A stretch of 64,000 nucleotides of DNA from Microglena sp. YARC (Eukaryota > Chlorophyta > Chlorophyceae > Chlamydomonadales > Chlamydomonadaceae): assembly GCA_022414725.1 (NCBI GenBank), contig CM039465.1, forward strand, positions 1 to 64,000, written 5' to 3'. Every line of letters starts with the position of its first letter. Position 1 is the first letter of the stretch. The translations under genes and the position numbers were made by a program. The notes beneath the pieces are model-generated. The model saw only the letters and a list, made by a program, of their open reading frames with translations. It ran no database searches and was not told the DNA's origin. Below, one piece after another: positions 12,445 to 25,718 of the stretch.

Positions 12445-13487
12445 ATGACAACCACCACCACCACCACCATCACCACCGCCACTACCATCACCACCACCAC
12501 ACCATTACGAAGGGTGCGCTCCCTGCTAGTCATGAAAACATTAAATGAGCATTCCGAGATTTCAAAAAAGTCTCTTATATCCATGACAACCTCCACCACC
12601 ACCACCATCACCACCACCAACAACAACAACTTACAGCTGCTGCTTTAAGTCAACAATTTCTGTCATAACCAGGACTACCAGCATCACCACCATCACCACC
12701 ATTATCACCACCACCAACAACAACAACAACAACAACAATTACAGCTGCTGCTTTAAGTCAACAATTTCTGACATAACTAGGACTACCACCATCACCACCA
12801 TTATCACCACCACCACCACCACCACCACCACCAACAACAACAACAACTTACAGCTGCTGCTTTGATTCAACAATGTCTCTCATAACCTGGACTACCACCA
12901 TCACCACCACCACTATCACCACCACCACCAACAACAACTTCCAGCTGCTGCTTTGAGTCAACAACGTCTCTCATAACCTGGATTACCACCATCACAATCA
13001 CCACCATCACCACCACCACCACGACCATCACCACCCCCTACATCACCACCATCACCAACACTTCCATCTCCATAAACAACTTACAGCTGCTGCTTTGAGT
13101 CAAAAATGTCTTGCATAACCAGGAAAACCACTATCACCATCACCACCACCACCATCACCACCACGACCATCACCACTCCCTACATCACCACCATCACCAA
13201 CACCACCATCACCACAAACAACTTACAGCTGCTGCTTTGAGTCAAAAATGTCTTGCATAACCAGGAAAACCACTATCACCATCACCACCACCACCACCAC
13301 GACCATCACCACCCCCTACATCACCACCATGACCAACACCACCATCACCACAAACAACTTACAGCTGCTGCTTTGAGTCAAAAATGTCTTGCATAACCAG
13401 GAAAACCACTATCACCATCACCACCACCAGCATCACCACCACCACGACCATCACCACCCCCTACATCACCACCATCACCAACACCAT
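12445..13487. repeat. CAC/CAT array (unit B)
   Basis: Same composite repeat as in unit A; at least eight copies of the ACAGCTGCTGCTTT core are visible. It ends at an M1 remnant (13,494-13,533). Confidence 0.85.
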
Positions 13488-13722
13488 CATGTGACGATAT
13501 GATATCATACGATATCATATTGCCGTGCCCTACTCATCCCCCATTCTGAATAGTGTATTGCGCCTGTATTCCTTGACAAGTTGCTATTGCTACATGTACA
13601 GCAGAAACTTTTGGGGAGGTACAGCTGTGCATCTCTTCAGGACAGACCTGCCATATTACCAAAGAGTGTGTATGTCTGTCTGTGTGTGCAGGAGCAGACA
13701 CAGGTGTGTGTGGTGTGGTGTG

Positions 13723-13736
<14 letters not shown>

Positions 13737-13779
<43 letters not shown>
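13737..13779. repeat. Poly-G homopolymer, 43 G
   Basis: Longest pure G run in the window. It follows GTGTGTGTGTG and precedes TCCATGAGTGGG. Confidence 0.9.
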
Positions 13780-13780
<1 letters not shown>

Positions 13781-14553
13781 CCATGAGTGGGTGTACACAC
13801 ACGTACATCTATTTACATGCTATCTTCAATTTAGAAGCAACCCTGCAATCAGCAGCCCTGCAACCATGCAGCCCATGCTTTCGGACCAATGAAGCCTTTT
13901 TATGAGCCCTTGATGCAGATGGACAACAATGATACTGCATGCAATGACTATTTTTCATCTCAGCAAACTACCATTTGGACTCGCACCTGGTATAGCTGCT
14001 TGTAGGTTCCCATTCGTCACCTTGACTGGGAATCTTTTGCCCTTCGGAACACCCATCTGCTTCCTCCTCCGAACCTATCGGGAGTAGCGCAAGATGAGTC
14101 GTGGTAGCGTGTTTTTCAATCAACAATAGAACATGAAGCAATCGGGCGAGGGGTTTCCATGCTAACATGCATGTCGCGACCGACACAAGTCGACATGTCA
14201 ATTTGCAAGTTCTTCCTCACCCTTTCGTCCTCCTCGGTAGATGCGTAGCAAACATCAGCATAGGGATTCTGGCACACGCCTTTCAGAGACATCGCTTCTG
14301 TCTGAACTCAGGCCGAGAAGCTCGAACTCTGAGCTTGTACCTTTTGATGCAATCCAAGAGACGATTAATCACTCGAGTGGCAACAGGAAGCAGGATAGAA
14401 ATGAAAAGAAACGCAATACGCCAAGTCGGCTTGACTTCAGGATATTTACTAAGTCGAGGGTGGACGGCGACCTTATGAGAACGAAAAGCTTCTCGGGGCC
14501 AATATTGGCCCGGACACAGTCCAGCTAGCTCTGTCGCAGTCGGGCAGTACTAC

Positions 14554-15018
14554 TTAGTCACAATTCTTCTCACAGGAGCTGACTGTCCCCAGCGCCAGCG
14601 TGGCCACCCAGAAAAAAAGCAAACCCCAGTTTTTGACCCTCAATTTTCCCAGGTCCATGCCAATCTTGAGCCGCATGCGAAACTCTTCAGGGGGAACACT
14701 AGATGGCAGGATCATTGCCAAAGGTGGCGAGCCCGTACCTCCCTTTCTTAGATTTGAAAGGGGTGGACGCTCGGAACCGGGGGAGCTCGCGGACCGCGGT
14801 GGACATCTCGTCGATGTGGACGCCTTGGTGAGGTGGCAATTGTCCACCGTAATAGATGAACTGGCTGAACAACAAATTGGCTATCTCTTAATTGCATGGC
14901 CTTCGCAACATCCTTCGACAAGGTTTCATTCATATTGATCATGTCGAGCATCAGCACCGCGGTCTACAGACATGTTTTCCCGGGACCCGTTTCCCCCTGT
15001 TTCGTGATTTCGCTAGTA
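14554..15018 (-). pseudogene. Possible decayed coding sequence in the 11-kb unit
   Basis: On the minus strand three overlapping frames carry protein-like stretches that would join only with frameshifts: TAVLMLDMINMNETLSKDVA (about 14,960-14,900), HQGVHIDEMSTAVRELPRF (about 14,830-14,770) and PPEEFRMRLKIGMDLGKL followed by a hydrophobic segment (about 14,690-14,600). A 27-bp exact match and ~80 bp of similarity to the start of this stretch lies inverted at 37,043-37,110. I do not recognise the protein. It could be a relic, or an intact gene obscured by indel errors. Confidence 0.25.
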
Positions 15019-15474
15019 TCTTTTCGCCGGTAGTCAGGAAATAAGCTCCTATACCTCACTTTCAATAGAGCCAACTACCAAAAATAAAGTTGGACAGGAG
15101 CTGGACAGGATTCCCCGAAGTTGTTTTGATCAAAATCTTAACTTAACAATAAACCGCGTCTGGGCAACCCCTTGCAAGAGCATTATTGGAAAGGGCACTA
15201 GGCTAAATAGGCTTGCCAACCTCAATATTGGGAGCACTGCACCTGAGTGTATGTGTAGTCTAGTCCGGCGTAAGGCGTAGCCAAATAGGAGAAGATGTTC
15301 CGAATGGCGGAATGACGGAATGATGAATTTCAGGGAAATGGGGGAGCGGGATTTCAGAGGTGGGGTGGGGTGGGGGGTAGTAACTGTTTAAAAACTTTGT
15401 TCCCCCCCTTCCCTCCGTCTGAAACTCCCATAATTCCAACTTCCATCTCAAGCGACACCGTTTTGATGATGCGG

Positions 15475-15846
15475 TCATGAATGTGTCTTCCTGCCTCCAC
15501 CCTCGGTTTTTGCCTTAATAATGGATGCCCGTATCCAGCCCGTACTTAAAAAAACATCTCCACGTAGCAGCAGCCGAAAGGGTTGGCCCTCCCAGGCAAT
15601 ATGTGGGCATACAGTGAGAAATGACAGGCCAATCCTAAGTCCTGACGCTAGTGTTTTTCCTAAAAACTGTAAAGCGATCAAATGCCGATTATAAATGTTT
15701 ATTCGCGAATGAAATGCCTCATCTGCATCTGAGGTCTGGGTAATGCATTTGAACTCGGGAAGCGTTGGCCTGGGCATCGGTACAACCGATATTGAATGTT
15801 TTTTGTTCCAAAGTTGGCTGCAGCATTGGCATGCTCGATTATTCAT
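15475..15846 (-). other. Unassigned 123-codon open frame in unit B
   Basis: Open from 15,846 to 15,475 in unit B, but the corresponding part of unit A (about 4,430-4,790) carries frame-breaking indels. No domain is recognised and there is no splice context; it may be fortuitous. Confidence 0.15.
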
Positions 15847-16899
15847 GTTTGTTATTGTCCGGATTTCATGCCGTCTCTAGAGTAACATATAGCAGGTCTC
15901 ACTAACTGGCATGCCTTCTGCAGCGCCGTTGCCAGCTATGGCCACGTGCTTTGCCACGCAGTACCATCTGCAGTACTGTCGTTCCCTTCATCAGTCGACG
16001 TCTACGCCGACTTCTCATCTTGTGATCCATCCATAGCTATCTGTCCACCAGTTCCCGCAGTCTCTATGCTCCGCAACTGACAATGTTTCGCATCAGCTAG
16101 ATTGCAGGCCCGGGCATCGCGCAACCCAGATTCCCCATTGCAGCATGCCTTGGCCAGATCACCAGGTGACCAGGGTGAAACTCTGGACAGATTCACATAT
16201 TAAAAAAAAGAAAACTTGTGCTACGCCTCACTTCAAATGCATCAGCAGCATGGGCCCATGCTAGACTGCTATTCATGACAAATGGGCGTCAGTCAACCGG
16301 ACGACCAGGATATTCATGGCGACTCAAATTCTTCATCCTTTTCATTCCAATCAACTGCTGCAGCGTACATAGTACGTGTAACAATGGTTCACAGGTAACA
16401 TTGGCCAGGGTTGTTCAGGAGGACACCCAGCTCTGCGTGCTGAGACGCAACCAATTGTACAGCCTGCGTAATGAGACACAACCGAACTAGCACAGCCTGC
16501 ATCCAGGGACGCAACCAACCCGCAAACGACCCACAGCCTGCATCCAGCAACGCAACCAACCCCGCTGAGGCGCTGAAGGATGACGCAGGCTATGCTGGTT
16601 TGGTTGTGTCTTAGGACGCAGGCTATGGAATTGCTAGCGTCTCAGAATGCAGACTGTCAAATTGGTTGCGATGCAGGACGCAGCATCCTGAACAACCCTG
16701 GATGCCATCATCTGAATCGCACATGTCCCATTCATATTGTTACTGGGGTTTAGACTGGGTTCAGACTGGGGTTTCAACACATAACATCCGATTTCCACCT
16801 CAAAACAAAATGTGTACAACACATCAAACTCGAGTACACAACGGCCCCAAAGCATCCTTTCAAGGGAGCTTGAGGGCTGGGTCATTAAGTACTGGGTGA

Positions 16900-17280
16900 C
16901 GGGGAACACCAAAGAAATCCAACTGCCAGCATCCATGTCCTACAAGGGTTGTTCATAATTCTGGTAACACTAAAGAAATCTAACTGCCGGCATCCATGTC
17001 CTACAAGGGTTGTTCATAATTCTGGTAACACTAAAGAAATCCAACTGCCGGCATCCATGTCCCTACATGGGTTGTTCATGATTCTGGTAACACCAAAATA
17101 AGCCAACTGCCGGCATCCATGCCCTCGCGGGTCGTTCATGTTTCTGGTAACACCAAAGAAAGCTAACTGCCGGCATCCATGTCCTACGAGGGTTGTTCAT
17201 GATTCTGGTAACACCAAAGAAAGCCAACTGCCGGCATCCATGTCCTACAAGGCTTCTTCATGGTTCTGGTGGCACCTGCT
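16900..17280. repeat. ~61-bp tandem repeat, 6 copies (unit B)
   Basis: Counterpart of 5,885-6,255, with fewer indels. Confidence 0.9.
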
Positions 17281-17539
17281 CAGATTCTTCTGAGAGAGTT
17301 CGTTGACCTTCCCGCCAACCGTACCCAAGAGCTGTGTCACCCGTCATCCTCAATACAGCAACTGCTGCTGTGAATCCATGTAGGTGTGTCGTCTCTCCCA
17401 CCTGTATTATAAAGAATGCATATGGTTGGGTTGGTTGTGTAAAAATTAGAGAGGGCCCCCCCTAAACCCATGGATTATCTTCAATATATGCTCATAACAA
17501 TGCGAAGGGATCATAGACACTACTCTTGCAGTCTCTACC

Positions 17540-17700
17540 AGTGTCTTTTATTTCAGATTTCGACAGGCCAGGTCGAGTAGCTACTTGGGCTACTCAAGCC
17601 TGATTTCAGGGTTGTTTAGTAGCCACCGCATGGCGGAGCGCAAAGCGCGGAGTCCGGAAGGTTCGGTGGGTTCATGTGCCGCCATGCAACGAAGGAATGG
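17540..17700. repeat. R4 dispersed repeat (unit B)
   Basis: Counterpart of 6,520-6,715. Confidence 0.55.
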
Positions 17701-18140
17701 CGACGCAGTAGCCATGCGCCTTCAGAAAACAACAGTGGACTCTACGTGTGACACCAGTTAAGGAAAGAAGGAATTGATAGACCGGGATCAGAGGATAAGA
17801 GTTTACATCACTTTCACACAAAGAAGTGGGCAGGTAGACTTCGGCTCCCGCTCTAGACTGATAGGCAGTACATAACATCAGTATTCTACACATGTCTGTC
17901 TCACTCGACCGCTGCCAAGCTGTCGTTCAAGAGATGCCATGTGCCATGTATTCACTCAGTACCTTCAACGAAATACAAAGCCTAGGAAGCATTCCGGTTC
18001 CATACGAAGTAAACACCGCGATACAAACTTAACAAGTGAGGCGCTCAAAGATTAACAGTGAAGTCTTCAATCAGAACCAGGGATTTTCTTTCAACTTTTT
18101 GAGCAGACAGTGCTACGCCCAAATATTTTGACAGTGCTAC

Positions 18141-18271
18141 GCCGAAATATTTCAGCAGTCCTGAACAGCTGATTGTGTCAGCTTCAAGATGCACTAGGCA
18201 GCATTAGGTTTTGCTGGGTAGCAATTCAGGGGAGCTTCTTAGAAGCTGCTGCTCGTAGCTGAAAATAAAAG
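18141..18271. mobile_element. FB foldback element, right half (unit B)
   Basis: Counterpart of 7,135-7,266; the same truncation shows that the loss predates the macrosatellite duplication. Confidence 0.6.
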
Positions 18272-19884
18272 TGCACTATATTTCCATGCAGATAGTGAAC
18301 ACTAAGACCGCAGGTTTCTATGAATGAAGTAACATTGCTCCAGACAAATGCTGGGCTCTCATTGGCAACCTGTTCAAGAAACAAGTTGTCCGATTAGCTT
18401 GCAGACTTAAACTTCAAGTATACAAATAGCGAGTGTTGATTGACAAGAGGTACGGTTGATATGGCAGGTGCAACCACTCACCTTTCCAATCTCTCCATTG
18501 CAAAGAAAACCAGAGCACGGAACCGGTCCCACGAAAGAGGCCATTGTTTTTGTGTCCCAAGACTCCTCCTGGTAAAGCTCCTGACCTCGGCCACTGCGAG
18601 TATCATTGAAGTTGATGACACATGTTCAGAGACTTGCATACCAACAGTAGCGTGCGGCAAATATATATATATGGACCGACTAGATAGATCCATAGAGATC
18701 TATATCTACCAAATAAAAATTGAAAACAGGGTATTCTATCATATATGCAGTTAAGTCAGACAGGCATCAGAAATCTCATAATAGATTTAGAAGCAGCCTG
18801 CAATATGATATGGCGACCTATGCGCTTACCATAAAACCATATTTTGTACTTGTTAAGGTGCCCTATGCTCCTAAAACCCAGCTTCAAACATATATATCTA
18901 TCTGTCTATCTATCTATCTAAATATCTATATATATCGGGTCTTTGCCCCAACCTACGTACCAAAGGGTGTACAATGGCCACATCAAGGTCAGGAACTTCA
19001 AGCTGACTGTTAAACAGTTGAAGAGTAACATGATTTCTCACCAGAAAATAATCAAAAACTCTTATTAAATGCAGGCCGGTACGCTCTTATCCCATGAATA
19101 TCTACATACGGCCTCCCCCAAGCCAACATGAGCCAATTTGACCCTTTTCACACCAAAAGTCAAATATCGCTGCTCGCTGAAAAATCAGGGTTGACCTTGA
19201 TTTTACCTCTATCCAAATGGCTCAGCCGAACTGTTGATCCATCTAAAATTTAGGGGGTCCTGGGACCTGGGAAAAGGTCTTCAGAACCCTAAAAAATCCT
19301 TAAACAACCCAGAATTTGGTTTCTGGGTTTTGACACATTCAAGCCCGGACCAACATAATCTGTGAAGAAGAAAAAAAATGGGCTGTCGGAATGTGTCGGA
19401 ATCGCTCAGAAGCTCGCAACGCAATAATTATGGTCACCCAGTGGCTCATGTTAGCTTGGGGGAGGTCATACATACGCTGTTCATCTCCCTACTCCTAAAC
19501 TCGGCTCTCAAACTAGGCCCACAGATTTTCACACCATCTTGTTACCTAACCCACCAATTCAACTTCCCTACCCCCCTCAACCCCACGATCCACTCCATTT
19601 CAAAACCTCTAGAAGCTGTTCATTGTGCAATTCCACCTGGCCACCTCTTCTCCTTGTCAAACAACCTGACCGCCTTTAGCAACTTGGGGTGACCGGCCCT
19701 TGTCGCGGGTTCATGCGCAGGTGGCGCATGCCGAAGGCCTCGGTCGACGCCGAACCCTTAGGTACCGCAGCACCTTCCCCGGTGCTACCATTGTAACAAC
19801 GTAACAGTGGGGTACCAGTGTGCCAGTGTAACAGTGGGGTCTCTGCTACAATGAGGGCGGTAACTATCTTGAGGATTCTCCATC

Positions 19885-20325
19885 CCACTTCTAGGAAGTC
19901 ATATGTAACTGACTTGCAACTGGAAACCAATATCCCAACAGCCTGAGGCAAAGGTTTTCCCTCAAAGGAACTTTACAACCTTTGATAGGTATGCACTAAT
20001 ATTTTGACACAAAACATTATACGTCAGGCAGTCAATACATATTGCAAGTTGGACGTGATTGCACTTCTTGCATGCCACTGCTTTTAACTTACTTGCAACT
20101 GAAAACCATCGACCCAACAGCCCGAGGCAAAGGTTTGCCCTCTAAGGACCTTGCATCCTTTGATAGGTAAGCCATTTATTTTGATAAAAATATTTAACGT
20201 GAGGCAGTCAATACATATTGCAATTTGGATTTGATTGCACTCCTTGCACGCCACCGCTTGTAACTTACTTGCAACTGAAAACCATCATCCCAACAGCCTG
20301 AGGCAAAGGCTGGCCCTCTAAGGAC
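19885..20325. repeat. ~178-bp tandem repeat (unit B)
   Basis: Repeat starts at 19,913, 20,093 and 20,270. Confidence 0.85.
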
Positions 20326-20369
20326 GCTTGAAGTTCAGCTCGCTTCAGTGCCAGGCCGTGTGACTTCAA

Positions 20370-21080
20370 GTCCTCCATTGCACCTTGTCGGTCGCGCACC
20401 TGGGAAAGTGTTTTTTGTGGGGTGTAGCATTCAGGGGGTGTAGCATTCAGTGTGTGTGTGTGGGGGGGGGGGGGGGGGGGGGGGTAGCATTCATCGGAAT
20501 GGCGACGGAATTCGCCGTCATATCTTCCATTGCACCTTGTCTGTCACGCACGTGGGGAAAGAAAGACTTGGATCAGGTATGCGTAGGAACTGGCAGATGT
20601 CACACACCTGGGGCAGCGTTTTTGTATTTCGTATATATTTCACCTACTTGGGCTACTTAACCCTGGTCAAAAAAAGAAACACGCGCCTGGGTAAGGAAAG
20701 ACTTGGCTCAGGTATGCATAGGGACTGGAACATGTCATGCACATGGAGCAGTGTTTTTTATTTCAGATTTCTTTAGTCCAGGTTGAGTAGCTACTTGGGC
20801 TACTTAACCCTGATTTCAGCATAGTTGTGTAGCCATTCCATAGTACCTTGTCGGTCACGCACCAGGGAAAGTGTTTTTTCTGGGGTGTAGCATTTGGGCG
20901 TGGGTGGGGTGTTGGTGGTGTTGGTGTTGGTTGTTGGTGGTGGTGGGGGGGGGGGGGGGGGGGGGGGGGGTAGCATTCAATGGAATGGCAGCGGAAGTCG
21001 TCATTGTAAAAAAAAAAGAAAAATGCACGTGGGGAAGGAAAGACTTGGCTCGGGTATGCGTAGGGGTCGGCTATGTTACA
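20370..21080. repeat. R4-related G-rich segments (unit B)
   Basis: Counterpart of 9,370-10,080; G runs lie at about 20,462-20,484 and 20,945-20,970. Confidence 0.55.
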
Positions 21081-21187
21081 TCATATTCGTGAATAAACAA
21101 TATTATATAATAGTATATCATATGATATAATATAATATTATATTAATTTCCCCCCAATTATATTAGTTGCCGATCCCTAGGTATGTG

Positions 21188-21394
21188 TAGGGACTGGCAT
21201 ATCATATGATGTTGACCAAAGGCGAGATTGATATCATATTACCAGAGGGATCGGCATATCATATGATGTTGACCAAAGGCGAGTACGATTTCTTATGATA
21301 TCATATAAATAGCATCATATGATATTGCATACAAATTGTAACCTTAGCCAAGTCAGACTGCCAGCATCATCTGATATCATATTGCCGTTCCCTC
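21188..21394 (+). mobile_element. M1 MITE with internal duplication (unit B)
   Basis: Counterpart of 10,190-10,397. Confidence 0.8.
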
Positions 21395-21603
21395 TATCAT
21401 ATTGCCATTCATTGGTGCCTTGAGATCCACTATAGAGAGCTTCACATAACTTGGGAAGGAAATAATTGAGTCAGGTATCACTGTTTTGTGGTGGTGGTGG
21501 TGGTGGGGGGTGGGGGGCATGTGCATGGATACTAGATCTGATTGCTTGGGCACAACTGATGCTGATGATGATTGATTGCTTTCACGGGACACTGGGCCTT
21601 AAT

Positions 21604-22024
21604 CACTGTTTTCTGTTCGGCTACTAGCAGCAGCTTCTAGGCAGCTCCCTGAGCCAGCCACTGGGCTAAGCCTCAAAAATTCAGCAGCGCTAGAAAGCTG
21701 ATTACGTCAGCTTCAAGGTGAACTAGGTTACTTTAGGTTTGGCCTCTTTCAGTGATATACATTGGTCTAGTGGTAGACTAAGTCACTATACGAATGAAGA
21801 GTCGGGGGTTCGACTCCCCCTTCGGTCGCTCTTGGCGTTGCAGGTCGTCGTCAACCGCGATGGTAGCTTGTCCAGTTGAGGTAGGAGACCGCTCCCCACC
21901 CGTGTACGACGGGCTCCCTTAACACCACGCCCCATCAGGCGTTATCAGTACTTTTAGGTTTGGCTGATTAGCCAGCCAGAGAGCTGCCTAGAAGCTACAA
22001 CTTGTAGCCGAAAATAAAAAATTG
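21604..22024. mobile_element. FB foldback element interrupted by a SINE (unit B)
   Basis: Counterpart of 10,605-11,027. Confidence 0.8.
21746..21951 (+). mobile_element. tRNA-derived SINE, head type 1 (unit B)
   Basis: Same A and B boxes and same target-site duplication as the unit A copy, so it was carried along by unit duplication and not inserted separately. Confidence 0.8.
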
Positions 22025-22095
22025 TGTCAGGTATGCGTCATTGGTGCCTTGAGGTCCACTACTGGGAGCTTTCTGCATACTCTGGCTGTAGCTGG

Positions 22096-22281
22096 TAGGG
22101 AAGGGCAGCATGATATCATATGATATCATTTCATCATATGATTTCATACAATATCATATGATGCCGGCAATCTGGCTAAAGTTACCATTTACATTGACAA
22201 TATCATATGATGCAATTTGTATGAAATCTTATGATATCATACTGGCCTTTGGTCAGTATCATATGATTTGCCGAACCCTAG
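22096..22281 (-). mobile_element. M1 MITE closing unit B
   Basis: Counterpart of 11,096-11,279. Confidence 0.8.
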
Positions 22282-24480
22282 TAGCTGGGTGTAATTCCAT
22301 GCATGTATAGATGGATCTAGACCAGAATAGGCAAGTCCTAGGTGCGCTGCAAGCGACGCAGAAAATTGACAGCGTGTGTTGGCACAGAAGCGGCAGCTTG
22401 CACTGGAATTGAGTGTAGCGGATCAAAGCCAGGGTTTACGAAATAGATAGAGCCAGGTTTACGAGCCGACAGACAAACAACACGACAATCGGACAAAGAG
22501 GTGACCTGGGGGTTCTCGCCCCCAGAAGGGGGGGCTCTGCAAAATCAACACCTGAAATAATTCCCTTGCTGACGTCGATCAGCAATGGATTGGTGCGAGC
22601 ACGTTCACGAATAACGGAGAGGCAGTAAGAGGCATAGGAGACACATGGACATGTTTGCATGTGGATGCTACAATAACAATCAGTCACATTGCTTTTTGGA
22701 TTGGTGAGCTTTAAGCAGCTGTGCTGGCTCACCATGCTGCAATTGACCATGACAAGTCGTTAAACTGTCGGTGTAAGTCTTGGAATTTTCGATAATCGGT
22801 CTGAGTTCGAACCATAATTTTCGTGCTATGGCACGGATAGAGTTTTGTATTCTGCAGTTTTGTATTCTGCAGTTTTGTACTATGCAGTTTTGTATTCTGC
22901 ATTTTGTATACTTCAGTATTACATACGACTAGACGTCGAATTGCCGGCGTATTGAATCTTTTTAACAATTATTCTTCTTACCATAAACGAATCTGCTGAC
23001 CCTGTCTCAGGAAGTCCCCCACAGCTATGTTGGGGAGGAGAGAGGACCATGACAAGTTGTTAAACTGTCGGGGTAAAGACTTGGAAATGTCGATAATCGG
23101 TCTGATTTCGAACCGTAATTCCCGTGCTTATGGCACGGGGGGAGTTTTGTATTCTGCAGACGGTTAGACGACGAATTGCTGGCGTAAATAACTTTACAAC
23201 AGTTATTCTTCTTACCATGAAGCGAATCTGCTGACCCTGTCTCAGGAAGTCCCCCACTGCTATGTTACCGTCCTTGTCAATACCCATGGAACGGATAAGG
23301 AAAGTCATGCGGCTCAAGGGACCACTTTTCAGTGTTGAGGGGACCAATCCTAACGTCATGTTGCGAAGGGTGCGCTCCTGCTGGTCAGAAGACATTCAAT
23401 GAGAATTCGTAGATTTCAACAACCTTACATCCATGACAACCACCACACACCACCACCATCACCACCGCCACTACCATCACCACCACCACACCATTACGAA
23501 GGGTGCGCTCCCTGCTAGTCATGAAAACATTAAATGAGCATTCCGAGATTTCAAAAAAGTCTCTTATATCATGACAACCTCCACACCACCACCATCACCA
23601 CCACCAACAACAACAACTTACAGCTGCTGCTTTAAGTCAACAATTTCTGTCATAACCAGGACTACCAGCATCACCACCATCACCACCATTATCACCACAC
23701 CAACAACAACAACAACAACAACAATTACAGCTGCTGCTTTAAGTCAACAATTTCTGACATAACTAGGACTACCACCATCACCACCATTATCACCACCACC
23801 ACACCACCACCACCACCAACAACAACAACAACTTACAGCTGCTGCTTTGATTCAACAATGTCTCTCATAACCTGGACTACCACCATCACCACCACCACTA
23901 TCACCACCACCACCAACAACAACTTCCAGCTGCTGCTTTGAGTCAACAACGTCTCTCATAACCTGGACTACCACATCACAATCACCACCATCACCACCAC
24001 CACACGACCATCACCACCCCCTACATCACCACCATCACCAACACTTCCATCTCCATAAAACAACTTACAGCTGCTGCTTTGAGTCAAAAATGTCTTGCAT
24101 AACCAGGAAAACCACTATCACCATCACCACCACCACCATCACCACCACGACCATCACCACTCCCTACATCACCACCATCACCAACACCACCATCACCACA
24201 AACAACTTACAGCTGCTGCTTTGAGTCAAAAATGTCTTGCATAACCAGGAAAACCACTATCACCATCACCACCACCACCACCACGACCATCACCACCCCC
24301 TACATCACCACCATGACCAACACCACCATCACCACAAACAACTTACAGCTGCTGCTTTGAGTCAAAAATGTCTTGCATAACCAGGAAAACCACTATCACC
24401 ATCACCACCACCAGCATCACCACCACCACGACCATCACCACCCCCTACATCACCACCATCACCAACACCACCATCACCAC
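22279..24480. repeat. 11-kb macrosatellite, unit C (left 2.2 kb only)
   Basis: Aligns with 11,278-13,480. Homology to unit B stops inside the CAC array: unit B passes into an M1 remnant at 13,494, whereas here the array simply continues. The macrosatellite boundary therefore lies in the CAC array. Confidence 0.85.
22745..23215. repeat. R5 repeat, two copies (unit C)
   Basis: Counterpart of 11,760-12,260. Confidence 0.55.
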
Positions 24481-24542
24481 AAACAACTTTCAGCTGCTGC
24501 TTTGAGTCAACACTGTCTCTCATAATCAGGACAACCACCATC

Positions 24543-24573
<31 letters not shown>

Positions 24574-25400
24574 CCATCACCACCACCAACACCAACTTCA
24601 ACTCCATCACCACCAACAACTTCCAGCTGCTGCTTTGAGTCAACAATGTCTCTCATAACCAGGACAACCAGCATCACCACTACCACTATCACCACCACCA
24701 ACAACAACAACAACTTATAGCTACTGCTTTGAGTCAACAATGTCTCTCATAACCAGGACAACCACCATCACCATCACCACCAACAACAACAACTTCCAGC
24801 TGCTGCTTTGAGTCAATAGCGTCTCTCATAACCAGGACTACTACCATCACCATCACCACCACCTCCATCACCACCATCACCACCACCACCATCACCACCA
24901 ACGACAACTTACAGCTGCTGCTTTGAGTTAGCAATTTCTCTCAGAACCAGGACAACCGCCATCATCACCATCACCACCACTACCATCACCACCACCACCA
25001 TCACCAACTTACAGCTGCTGCTTTGAGTCAACAATGTCTCTCATAACCAGGACTACCAGCATCACCACCATCACCACCATTATCACCACCACCACCACCA
25101 TCACTACCACCAACTTCCAGCTGCTGCTTTGAGTCAACAATTTCTCTCATAACCAGGACAACCACCATCACCATCACCAACAACAACAACAACTTCCAGC
25201 TGCTGCTTTGAGTCAACAACGTCTCTCATAACCAGGAAAACCACCACCACCATCACCGCCACCACCACCACCACCATCACCACCAACACCACCAACTTAC
25301 AGCTGCTGCTTTGAGTCAACAACGTCTCTTATAACCAGGAAAAACACCACCACCATCACCACCACCATCATCATTACCAACAACTTACAGCTGCTGCTTT
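23430..25400. repeat. CAC/CAT array, expanded (end of macrosatellite)
   Basis: About 2 kb of the composite repeat, twice the length found in units A and B. The core ACAGCTGCTGCTTTGAGTCA recurs roughly every 60-130 bp with variable CAC/CAT/AAC spacers. Minus-strand frames beginning MLTQSSS are repeat translations. Confidence 0.85.
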
Positions 25401-25542
25401 GAGTCAACAATGTTTCGCATATCCATGACAAGAGCTTCCAGAGGTAGAAGAGGCACACCACTGCCATCACTTCTGCGGAGAGACAATATCCTGCATGTCG
25501 CCGCATCAGCCTGCAGTGGACAACGCGGATCAATGGTATATA

Positions 25543-25718
25543 TAGGGAACGGCACATCATATGATGTTGACCAAAGGCGAGTATGATATTGTATGATATC
25601 ATACAAATTGCACCATATGATGTTGTATATAAATGGCAACTTGAGCCTAGTCAGACTGCCGACATTATATGATAGCATATGATGATATGATGGTATGATA
25701 TCATATTGCTGTCCCCTA
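25543..25718 (+). mobile_element. M1 palindromic MITE
   Basis: Starts TAGGGAACGGCACATCATAT and ends ATATTGCTGTCCCCTA. Confidence 0.8.

Larger units (their letters stand above)
11278..22278. repeat. 11-kb macrosatellite, unit B (complete)
   Basis: Complete copy of the unit (about 11,001 bp), matching unit A to the left and the partial unit C to the right. Agreement with C over 11,278-13,480 and with A over 17,950-22,278 is very high; agreement with A over 13,900-17,700 is broken by many short indels. Confidence 0.9.
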
